DNA of 64,000 bases. Origin: Bradyrhizobium sp. CSA207 (GTDB lineage Bacteria > Pseudomonadota > Alphaproteobacteria > Rhizobiales > Xanthobacteraceae). Each line of letters opens with the position of its first letter. Position 1 is the stretch's first letter. The notes beneath the pieces were generated by a model that did no database searches, had not been told where the DNA came from, and saw only the letters and a list, made by a program, of their open reading frames with translations. The stretch is from the NCBI RefSeq assembly GCF_029051685.1, contig NZ_JAACFT010000002.1:124001-188000 (forward strand). Direction: 5' to 3'. Below, one piece after another: positions 57,021 through 64,000 of the stretch. The translations under genes were made by a program, and so were the position numbers.

Positions 57021-57049
57021 TTGACAGCGCCTGGCGGTTCAGGCTGAAT
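57021..57049 (+). promoter_or_regulatory. Possible promoter of the liv-type operon
   Basis: TTGACA (57021-57026) and CTGAAT (57044-57049) at 17 bp spacing, 116 bp before livH. The -35 is perfect, the -10 is weak. A near-palindrome GACACACAAG (57100-57109) and CTTGTTGTGTC (57138-57148) lies between it and the gene and could be an operator. Confidence 0.4.
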
Positions 57050-57164
57050 TGGTTTCGGACAAATGGCGCTAGCGCGGCGAAACGACCGCGTAGCGGCTGG
57101 ACACACAAGATGCGACAAAGGCGGTCGCGAAGAACCGCTTGTTGTGTCGGGAGGATGCGCGGCA

Positions 57165-58040
57165 ATGCTGGATTTCGTTCAGCAGCTGGTCAGCGGTGTT
57201 GCGCTCGGCTGCGTCTACGGCCTGATCGCGCTCGGCTTCGTGCTCGTTTACAAGGCGACCGAGGTCGTCAATTTCGCCCAGGGCGACCTGATGATGCTGG
57301 GCGGCTTCTTCGCCTTCACCTTCATCGGCATGATGGGCCTGAACTACTGGATCGGTTTTGCCGCTGCGGTGGCCGCGATGGCGCTGTTCGGCATGCTGGC
57401 CGAACGCGTGGTGGTGCGGCCGATCCTCGGCTATCCGCAATTCTCCATCATCATGGCGACGATCGGGCTCGGCTATTTCCTGCGCTCGGTCTCCGGCATG
57501 ATCTGGGGCACCGACGATTTCAAGATCGATACCCCGTTCAGCCAGGGCGTGCTGCGGATCGGCTCGCTGGTGCTCGCCCATGACAAGCTCTCGGTGATAT
57601 CAGCGACCGTCATTCTCTGCGCGCTGCTCTACCTCTTCTTCAACAAGACCACGCTCGGCACCGCAATGCGGGCAAGTTCGGAGAACATGCTTGCCGCCTA
57701 TTACATGGGCATCCCGGTCAAGCGCGTGGTGTCGATCGTCTGGGCGATCAGCGCGGCGGTCGCGACCTGCGCCGGCGTGCTGCTGGCGCCGATCACCTTC
57801 ATCCACTCCAATGTCGGTCTCGTGCTCGGACTCAAGGCGTTCCCGGCCGCCGTGCTCGGCGGCTTCGGCTCGATCCCCGGCGCGGTGGTCGGCGGCGTGC
57901 TGATCGGCGTGATCGAGAGCATGGCCGGCTTCTATCTGGCCGAGGGCTGGAAGGACGTCGCGCCATACGTCGTGCTGCTCGCCGTGCTCTTGCTCAAGCC
58001 CGAAGGTCTGTTCGGCCTTCACCTCCGCAAGAAGGTCTGA
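57165..58040 (+). CDS. livH: Branched-chain-amino-acid-type ABC permease LivH
   Basis: 291 residues from ATG 57165 (GGGAGG upstream). About eight membrane helices; MLDFVQQLVSGVALGCVYGLIALGFVLVYKATEVVNFAQGDLMMLGGFFAF is the standard LivH N-terminus, and the C-terminal LGGFGSIPGAVVGGVLIGVIES region is intact. First gene of a livHMGF operon. Confidence 0.95.
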   Translation: MLDFVQQLVSGVALGCVYGLIALGFVLVYKATEVVNFAQGDLMMLGGFFAFTFIGMMGLNYWIGFAAAVAAMALFGMLAERVVVRPILGYPQFSIIMATIGLGYFLRSVSGMIWGTDDFKIDTPFSQGVLRIGSLVLAHDKLSVISATVILCALLYLFFNKTTLGTAMRASSENMLAAYYMGIPVKRVVSIVWAISAAVATCAGVLLAPITFIHSNVGLVLGLKAFPAAVLGGFGSIPGAVVGGVLIGVIESMAGFYLAEGWKDVAPYVVLLAVLLLKPEGLFGLHLRKKV

Positions 58041-58045
58041 ACGCG

Positions 58046-59197
58046 ATGCGCTTCCTGTTCAAGACCGACTATGAAGACGACATCAGGCTGTTTCCGCATT
58101 CGGGCTATGTCGTCTCCTATGGGGTGCTGCTCGCGGTGCTGCTGATCGCGCCCTACGTGCTCTCCAGCTATCTGATGAGCCAGCTCGTCTTCGTCTGCAT
58201 CTATGCTACCGTCGGCGTGGCGCTGCTGATCCTGACCGGCTTTACCGGGCAAGCCTCGCTCGGGCATGCCGCGTTCCTCGCAATCGGCGCTTACACCGCA
58301 GCGTATCTCCAGAAGTATAATGTGCCGTTCCCGGTCTATTTCCTGGTCGCAGGCGCCCTGACCGGCCTGATTGGCGCGATTGTCGGCTTTCCGGCGTTGC
58401 GGCTCCAGGGCATCTATCTCGTCATCGCCACCATCTCCTTCGCTTTCATCGTCGAGGAGATCCTGGCGCGCTGGGAGAGCGTCACCAACGGCAACGAGGG
58501 CATGCGCGTCAAGGCGCTGTCGCTGCTCGGCGTCACGGTCTCGCGCGACAGTCCGACCTTCTATTTCCTCTGCCTTGCCGTGCTGGTGCTGACCATCGTC
58601 GGAACGCTCAATCTGTTGCGTTCGCCGACCGGCCGCGCCTTCGTCGCGATTCGCGACAGCGAGACGGCGGCGCGCAGCATGGGCGTCAATGTCGCGCTCT
58701 ACAAGGTGAAGTCCTTTGCGATCTCGGCGGCGATCACCGGCTTTGCCGGCGTGCTGTTCGCGCACAAGCTCTCCTTCATCTCGCCGGAAATGTTCACGCT
58801 GCAGCTCTCGATCGAGTTCATCATCGTGATCTTGATCGGCGGCACCTTCAGCCTTCATGGCGCGGTGCTCGGCGCGATCTTCATCGTGATGATCGATCCG
58901 TTCCTGACTTACCTGAAGGACGACCTGCCCGGCATCATCGCGGGCATCGCCGCCACGTTCGGGGCCGGCACGCAGAGCGCGGCAAACATCCACTCGAAGG
59001 TCGCTGCCTTCGCCTCGCTCAACGGCCTCAAGGGCGCGATCTACGGCCTCATCATCGTGCTGTTCGTGCTGTTCGAGCCGCTCGGGCTCTACGGCCGCTG
59101 GCTCAAGATCAAGCTCTTCTTCCAGCTGTTCCCGCTCTACAAGCGCGCCACCTTCAAGCGGCAGAAGATCTACGTGAAGTCGGAGCGCAACCGATGA
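58046..59197 (+). CDS. livM: Branched-chain-amino-acid-type ABC permease LivM
   Basis: 383 residues, starting 5 bp after livH. Eight to ten membrane helices; ALLILTGFTGQASLGHAAFLAIGAYTAAYL and GRAFVAIRDSETAARSMGVNVALYKVKSFAISA are standard LivM stretches. A C-terminal cytoplasmic tail of about 40 residues is longer than average. It overlaps livG by four bases. Confidence 0.95.
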   Translation: MRFLFKTDYEDDIRLFPHSGYVVSYGVLLAVLLIAPYVLSSYLMSQLVFVCIYATVGVALLILTGFTGQASLGHAAFLAIGAYTAAYLQKYNVPFPVYFLVAGALTGLIGAIVGFPALRLQGIYLVIATISFAFIVEEILARWESVTNGNEGMRVKALSLLGVTVSRDSPTFYFLCLAVLVLTIVGTLNLLRSPTGRAFVAIRDSETAARSMGVNVALYKVKSFAISAAITGFAGVLFAHKLSFISPEMFTLQLSIEFIIVILIGGTFSLHGAVLGAIFIVMIDPFLTYLKDDLPGIIAGIAATFGAGTQSAANIHSKVAAFASLNGLKGAIYGLIIVLFVLFEPLGLYGRWLKIKLFFQLFPLYKRATFKRQKIYVKSERNR

Positions 59198-59952
59198 GCT
59201 ACTTCCGCGCCGAGAATTTGTCGCTGCATTTCGGCGGGCTGAAAGCGGTCGATGCGGTGTCATTCGCGATCGAGAAGGGCGAGATCCTTTCGATCATCGG
59301 GCCGAACGGCGCCGGCAAGAGCTCGATCTTCAACCTGATCTCTCGGATCTACCGGCCGACCTCGGGCCGCATGTTCTTCGAGGACCAGGACATCACGGAG
59401 CAGCCGCCCTACGACATCGCCAGGCTCGGCATCGCCCGCACCTTCCAGAACATCGAGCTGTTCGAAAACGCGACTGTGCTCTCCAACCTCCTGGTCGGAC
59501 GCCACCGGCATTCGACCACGCAGCTGTGGCAGGAGCTGTTGTTCCTGCCGAGCGTACGGGCCAACGAGAAGGTGCATCGCCGCCGGGTCGAGCAGGTCAT
59601 CGAGTTCCTCGATCTCGAACCCTACCGCGACAAGTTGATCTCGGGCCTGCCCTACGGCGTGCGCAAGGTGATCGAACTGGCACGGGCGCTGTGCTCGGAG
59701 CCGAAGCTGATCCTGCTCGACGAGCCGTCGTCGGGGCTCAACGTCGAGGAGACCGACGACATGTCGTTCTGGATCCGCGATCTGAAGAACGAGCTCGGCA
59801 TCACTGTGCTGATGGTCGAGCACGACATGTCGCTGGTCAACCGCGTCTCCGATCGCGTCATCGCGCTGAACTACGGCCGGGTGCTGGCGATGGGCTCGCC
59901 CGCCGAGGTGCAGCAGCATCCCGACGTCGTCGCCGCGTATCTCGGAGCCTGA
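59194..59952 (+). CDS. livG: ABC ATPase LivG with a diverged signature motif
   Basis: 252 residues. Walker A GPNGAGKSS and Walker B LILLDEPSSGLN are intact. The ABC signature region reads LPYGVRKVIELARAL rather than LSYGQQR-type, a variation seen in some LivG proteins. FQNIELFENATVLSNLLVGRH marks the Q loop. It forms the ATPase pair with LivF, whose gene follows 4 bp later. Confidence 0.94.
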   Translation: MSYFRAENLSLHFGGLKAVDAVSFAIEKGEILSIIGPNGAGKSSIFNLISRIYRPTSGRMFFEDQDITEQPPYDIARLGIARTFQNIELFENATVLSNLLVGRHRHSTTQLWQELLFLPSVRANEKVHRRRVEQVIEFLDLEPYRDKLISGLPYGVRKVIELARALCSEPKLILLDEPSSGLNVEETDDMSFWIRDLKNELGITVLMVEHDMSLVNRVSDRVIALNYGRVLAMGSPAEVQQHPDVVAAYLGA

Positions 59953-59956
59953 CGCG

Positions 59957-60745
59957 ATGGACGCCGCCGTGACCCCCGAGATCATCCTGAAGCTCTCCAA
60001 CATCGAGAGCTATTACGGGCCGATCATGGCGATTCGTGGCATCTCGCTGGAGGTGCCGCGCGGCCGCATCGTCACGCTGCTGGGCGCCAACGGCGCCGGC
60101 AAGACCACGGTGCTGAAGACCATTTCAGGCATTCTCGACCCGCAGAAGGGGTCGATTGAGTTCATGGGCAAGCCGATCCAGCGCATGGAGGCCGATAAGA
60201 TCGTGCGGCTCGGACTCAGCCACGTGCCGGAGGGACGCGAGGTATTCCCGTTCCTCTCAGTGCGCGAAAACCTGACGATGGGCGCCTATCCGCGCCGGGA
60301 TCGCGACGGTGTGGCGGAAGATATGGAGCGGGTCTATGGCTATTTCCCGCGATTGAAGGAGCGCATCAACCAGCCGGCCGGCCAGCTTTCCGGCGGCGAG
60401 CAGCAGATGCTGGCGATCGGCCGCGCGCTGATGAACCGGCCGACGCTGCTGCTGCTGGACGAGCCCTCGCTCGGGCTGTCGCCGATCCTGGTGAAGGAGA
60501 TTTTCACGATCATCCGCCGCGTCAACGAGGAACGGGGCATGTCGATCCTGCTGGTCGAGCAGAATGCCAAGGTGGCGCTGGAGACGGCGCATTACGGCTA
60601 TGTGCTGGAGATCGGTCGTATCGTCATGAACGACGCCTGCGACCGCCTGATGCATTCAAAGGACATCCAGGAATTCTACCTTGGCGCCAAGGAACAGGGC
60701 GCGCGAGGCGAGCGGCGCTGGAAAAAGAAGAAGACTTGGCGTTAG
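59957..60745 (+). CDS. livF: ABC ATPase LivF
   Basis: 262 residues. Walker A GANGAGKTTVLKTI, signature LSGGEQQMLAIGRAL and Walker B LLLLDEPSLGLSP are canonical. SHVPEGREVFPFLSVRENLTMGAY is the LivF Q-loop region. A basic C-terminal tail (GERRWKKKKTWR) extends beyond the usual end. Confidence 0.95.
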   Translation: MDAAVTPEIILKLSNIESYYGPIMAIRGISLEVPRGRIVTLLGANGAGKTTVLKTISGILDPQKGSIEFMGKPIQRMEADKIVRLGLSHVPEGREVFPFLSVRENLTMGAYPRRDRDGVAEDMERVYGYFPRLKERINQPAGQLSGGEQQMLAIGRALMNRPTLLLLDEPSLGLSPILVKEIFTIIRRVNEERGMSILLVEQNAKVALETAHYGYVLEIGRIVMNDACDRLMHSKDIQEFYLGAKEQGARGERRWKKKKTWR

Positions 60746-60840
60746 CGCAAGAGTTGGCGTTAAATGGACTAGCCCATCCGCAAGAACAGACCGCCGGCAA
60801 GGCAGGCAGCGGAGAGGGAAGCGGCAAGGAGGGAACGCGT

Positions 60841-62679
60841 ATGGCCCGACCGGCGGTGCTGACGGTCGCCGACACGATCGCAAGGAGCTTTTTGCGTGCC
60901 GCTGAGACGCGCGGCGATCGGCCCGCGATCCGCGAGAAGAGGTTCGGGATCTGGCAGCCGACCAGCTGGCGGGAATGGCTGGAGATCTCCAAGGAGATCG
61001 CCTACGCGCTTCATGCGACCGGCTTCATGCCCGGCGACGTCGCTTCGATCATCGCCAATGCCGTGCCGGAATGGGTCTATGCCGACATGGGCATCCTGTG
61101 CGCCGGCGGCGTCTCCTCCGGCATCTATCCGACCGACGCATCGTCCCAGGTCGAATATCTCGTCAACGATTCCCGGACAAAGGTGATCTTCGCCGAGGAC
61201 GAGGAGCAGCTCGACAAGGTCCTCGCCTGCCGCGCGCGCTGTCCAAGCTTGCAGAGGATCATCGTGTTTGAAATGGAGGGCCTCAGCGGTTTCTCCGACG
61301 ACATGGTGATGTCGCTCGACGAATTCCGCGCGCTCGGCGGCAACCACATGGTCGGCCGCGAGGCGCTGTGGCAGGACATGATCGACAGCCGCAGCGCCGG
61401 CGATCTCGCCGTTCTCGTCTACACGTCCGGCACGACCGGCCCGCCCAAAGGCGCCATGCACGCCAACCGCAGCGTCACGCATCAGATGCGGCACGCCAAC
61501 GATTTCATTCCGGCGCGGGAGGACGACGACCGGCTGATCTTCCTGCCGCTCTGCCACGTCGCCGAACGGATCGGCGGCTACTACATCTCCGTCGCGCTCG
61601 GCTCGGTGATGAATTTCGCCGAGAGTCCCGAGACGGTGCCGGACAATCTGCGCGAAGTGCAGCCGACCGTCTTTCTCGCAGTGCCGCGGATCTGGGAGAA
61701 ATTCTATTCCGCCATCACCATCGCCCTGAAGGACGCCACGCCGCTCCAGCGATGGGTCTACCGGCGCGCCATCGAGATCGGCTATCGCATGGTCGATTGC
61801 CGGATCGAGGGCAAGGCGCCGCCGCTGTCGCTGCGGCTGGCCAACCGTCTCGCCTACCAGCTCGCGTTCCGCAATATCCGCCGCATGATCGGGCTCGACC
61901 GCTGCCGGATCGCGTTCACGGGCGCGGCGCCGATCGCGCCGGACCTGATCCGCTGGTATCTTGCGCTCGGCATCGACATCCACGAGGTCTATGGCCAGAC
62001 CGAGAATTGCGGGGTCGCGACCATGATGCCGGCGGAGCGGATCAAGCTCGGCTCGGTCGGCACGGCCGTGCCCTGGGGCGAGGTCGCGCTCTCTCCCGAC
62101 GGCGAGATCCTGATCAGGGGGGAGTTCCTGTTCATGGGCTATCTCAACCAGCCGGAAAAGACCGCGGAGACTATCGATCCGCGCGGCTGGCTGCACACCG
62201 GCGACGTCGGCGCCATCGACAACGAAGGCTTCATCAGGATCACCGACCGGATGAAGGACATCATCATCACCTCAGGCGGCAAGAACATCACGCCCTCGGA
62301 GATCGAGAACCAGCTCAAATTCTCGCCCTATATCTCGGACGCCGTGGTGATCGGCGACAAGCGGCCGTATCTGACCTGCCTCGTCATGATCGACCAGGAG
62401 AACGTCGAGAAGTTCGCCCAGGACCACGACATCCCCTTCACCAACTATGCCAGCCTGTGCCGGGCGATGCAGATCCAGGACCTGATCTGGCGCGAGATCG
62501 AAGAGGTCAACGGCAATTTCGCCCGCGTCGAGACCATCAAGAAGTTCTATCTGATCGAGCGCCAGCTCACCCCGGAGGACGAGGAGCTGACGCCGACCAT
62601 GAAGCTGAAGCGTGGTTTCGTGAACAAGCGCTACTCCACCGAGATCGAGGCGATGTATCGTGCACGGGCTGTGGCGTGA
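60841..62679 (+). CDS. AMP-dependent acyl-CoA synthetase (long-chain type) in the liv operon
   Basis: 612 residues from ATG 60841 (GGAGGG upstream), a member of the ANL adenylating superfamily that activates a carboxylate as acyl-AMP and then acyl-CoA. Core motifs: YTSGTTGPPKGAMHANRSV (P-loop), YGQTENCG (A5), WLHTGDVGAIDNEGFIRITDRMKDIIITSGGKNITPSEIEN (A7-A9). Long-chain type rather than acetyl-CoA synthetase by its FNIRRMIGLDRCRIAFTGAAP region. It is 95 bp behind livF and before the binding protein gene. Confidence 0.93.
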   Translation: MARPAVLTVADTIARSFLRAAETRGDRPAIREKRFGIWQPTSWREWLEISKEIAYALHATGFMPGDVASIIANAVPEWVYADMGILCAGGVSSGIYPTDASSQVEYLVNDSRTKVIFAEDEEQLDKVLACRARCPSLQRIIVFEMEGLSGFSDDMVMSLDEFRALGGNHMVGREALWQDMIDSRSAGDLAVLVYTSGTTGPPKGAMHANRSVTHQMRHANDFIPAREDDDRLIFLPLCHVAERIGGYYISVALGSVMNFAESPETVPDNLREVQPTVFLAVPRIWEKFYSAITIALKDATPLQRWVYRRAIEIGYRMVDCRIEGKAPPLSLRLANRLAYQLAFRNIRRMIGLDRCRIAFTGAAPIAPDLIRWYLALGIDIHEVYGQTENCGVATMMPAERIKLGSVGTAVPWGEVALSPDGEILIRGEFLFMGYLNQPEKTAETIDPRGWLHTGDVGAIDNEGFIRITDRMKDIIITSGGKNITPSEIENQLKFSPYISDAVVIGDKRPYLTCLVMIDQENVEKFAQDHDIPFTNYASLCRAMQIQDLIWREIEEVNGNFARVETIKKFYLIERQLTPEDEELTPTMKLKRGFVNKRYSTEIEAMYRARAVA

Positions 62680-62758
62680 TTCATCTGTTCGAAAAAAGCG
62701 AAGGAGCGATGGCCCCCCGTCCTTCGTGCAACATGGGCCTTATGGAGAGGAGACGACA

Positions 62759-63958
62759 ATGTCGAAATCGTTGAGGACGTTCGGCCTTGCGGTAGGCGCG
62801 GTAGCGCTCACCTGTCTGCCGGCCGCAGCGCAAACCAAGGTCACCAACGAAGGCATCTCGGGATCCGAGATCGTCATCGGCACCCATCAGGATCTGTCGG
62901 GTCCAGTCAAAGGCTGGGGCGTGCCGGTCTCCAACGGCATGAAGATGGCGGTCGAAGAGGTCAACGCGGCGGGCGGCGTCAACGGCCGCAAGATTCGGCT
63001 GGTCGTCGAGGACAGCGGCTACGATCCGAAGAAGGCCGTGCTGGCTTCGCAGAAACTGATCGAGCGCGACAAGATATTCGCGATGGTGGGAGCAATGGGA
63101 TCGCCGACCGTGCTCGCCGCGCAGGATATCCTGCTCGACGCCGGGGTGCTTCAGCTCTTCCCGCTGACGGCGGCCGAGTTCACCTTCAAGTTCGATCCGG
63201 CCAAGCCGCAGGAGCGGCTGAAGTTCAACAACCTGCTGCCCTATGTCGAGAGCACGCGCGCGGCCCTGAAATACATGATGGAGTGGAAGAGTTTCCAGAA
63301 GCCGTGCATCATGTACCAGGATGACGAGTACGGCAAAAACGTGCTCGACGGCTTCAACCAGCAGCTCACCGCCATGAAGGTGCAGCCGGCCTCGATCACA
63401 AGCTACAAGCGCGGCGCCTCCGACTTCAGCGCCCAGGTCGCGAAGATGAAGTCCGACAGCTGCGACCTCGTCGTGCTCGGTGCGGTCCTGCGTGAGCCCA
63501 TCGGCGCCATGACCGAGGCCAGGAAGCTCGGCTGGGAAGTTACCTTCCTCGGCGCCACGCCCACCAATGTGATGGAGGTGCCGATGCTCGGCAAGGAGGC
63601 CGTGGAAGGCCTCTACGCTGCCGCCCTCTTCGAGATTCCTTACGAGGACACGGCCAAGGGCAAGGTCAAGGACTGGCTCGCGACCTACAAGAAGACGTTC
63701 GGCACGGACGCCAACACCCAGGCCATCATCGGCTACAACGCGGTCATGACCTTCGCCTTCTATGCGCAGAAGGCGGGCAAGGATCTGACCGGCCAGAAGA
63801 TGCTGGACGCGCTGGAATCCGGGGACAAGTTCGTCGACATCTTCAACTCGCCTCCGACGAAGTTCTCCAAGACCGACCATCTCGCCAGCACCATCACCCA
63901 GGTGCAACAGGTCAAGGGCGGCCGCTGGGTGCTGGTGAAGGACAATCTGATGTTTTGA
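62759..63958 (+). CDS. ABC substrate-binding protein, LivJ/LivK type
   Basis: 399 residues from ATG 62759 (GGAGAGGAG upstream). Sec signal peptide (MSKSLRTFGLAVGAVALTCLP, cleavage near AAAQT), then the periplasmic binding fold type I: IVIGTHQDLSGPVKGWGVPVSNGMKMAVEEVNAAGGVNGRKIRLVVEDSGYDPKKAV. Ligand unknown; the acyl-CoA synthetase upstream suggests an organic acid rather than an amino acid. Confidence 0.94.
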   Translation: MSKSLRTFGLAVGAVALTCLPAAAQTKVTNEGISGSEIVIGTHQDLSGPVKGWGVPVSNGMKMAVEEVNAAGGVNGRKIRLVVEDSGYDPKKAVLASQKLIERDKIFAMVGAMGSPTVLAAQDILLDAGVLQLFPLTAAEFTFKFDPAKPQERLKFNNLLPYVESTRAALKYMMEWKSFQKPCIMYQDDEYGKNVLDGFNQQLTAMKVQPASITSYKRGASDFSAQVAKMKSDSCDLVVLGAVLREPIGAMTEARKLGWEVTFLGATPTNVMEVPMLGKEAVEGLYAAALFEIPYEDTAKGKVKDWLATYKKTFGTDANTQAIIGYNAVMTFAFYAQKAGKDLTGQKMLDALESGDKFVDIFNSPPTKFSKTDHLASTITQVQQVKGGRWVLVKDNLMF

Positions 63959-64000
63959 TTGAGAGCGTTTGTGCCGCGCGCTCAGTGCACCCTCTCCCCT

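Noticed and set aside
60769..62196. 475-codon minus-strand frame opposite the acyl-CoA synthetase
   Set aside because: Charged low-information shadow; all motifs are on the plus strand.

Overview
This 64-kb window is high-GC chromosomal DNA that looks like Bradyrhizobium or a close relative in the Nitrobacteraceae. The evidence is the coxA-ctaB-coxF-ctaG-coxC-surf1 order, the split atpI-atpB-atpE-atpF'-atpF operon with two b-type subunits, the single-gene 5-aminolevulinate synthase (hemA), the Omp25-type porin, and several families of palindromic intergenic repeats. Most genes are ordinary housekeeping, transport or regulatory genes. I saw no tRNA, rRNA, CRISPR array, prophage or transposase.

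Layout. 1-5.5 kb: aa3 cytochrome oxidase genes (coxA truncated by the window edge) with heme O synthase, a tiny coxF-like protein, the Cox11 copper chaperone, subunit III, a DUF983 protein and SURF1. 5.5-8.4 kb: a SnoaL-like protein, a divergent NarL-type two-component pair, and an isolated intrinsic terminator that may end a small RNA. 8.5-12.7 kb: thrC, an M16 processing peptidase, a GNAT acetyltransferase and a secreted protein. 12.8-15.6 kb: the F0 ATP synthase operon on the minus strand, with a clear promoter and terminator. 15.9-19.8 kb: an exported coiled-coil protein, a YjbQ protein, an MHS-family symporter and an orphan response regulator. 19.8-25 kb: a large winged-helix/ATPase regulator divergent from ohr, followed by a Tat-exported epoxide-hydrolase-like enzyme and a membrane-anchored cytochrome P460. 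25-31.6 kb: a symporter/PAS hybrid kinase, hemA preceded by an FNR/FixK-like box, and a metallo-beta-lactamase-fold hydrolase. 31.7-37.3 kb: a chemoreceptor, a porin, a small HTH protein, a small secreted protein, an AEC transporter and two overlapping tiny genes.

37.6-43 kb: a peptide-type ABC importer (SBP, two permeases, fused double ATPase). 43-48.2 kb: an mddA-like methyltransferase and a GFA-family gene lying between two paralogous CadC-type/TPR regulators. The first regulator and mddA share a divergent promoter region with two tandem 21-bp direct repeats. 48.7-54.6 kb: a fumarase/PurB-family lyase, an M29 aminopeptidase, a cupin, a DUF1579-like protein and a secreted MBL-fold protein. 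54.6-57 kb: an ABC exporter pair. 57-64 kb: a branched-chain-amino-acid-type ABC importer operon (livHMGF) carrying an acyl-CoA synthetase and a substrate-binding protein.

The signals I find most worth following are: two copies of a composite repeat (28.6 and 46.2 kb) whose roughly 183-bp core, bounded by 18-bp inverted repeats, lies in opposite orientation; a third copy that supplies the last codons and stop of a gene at 53.1 kb; the tandem operator candidate in front of the mddA/regulator pair; and the regulator-ohr-epoxide hydrolase-P460 module with its own 10-bp-period direct repeats. All functional assignments come from motif recognition by eye; no database search was run.
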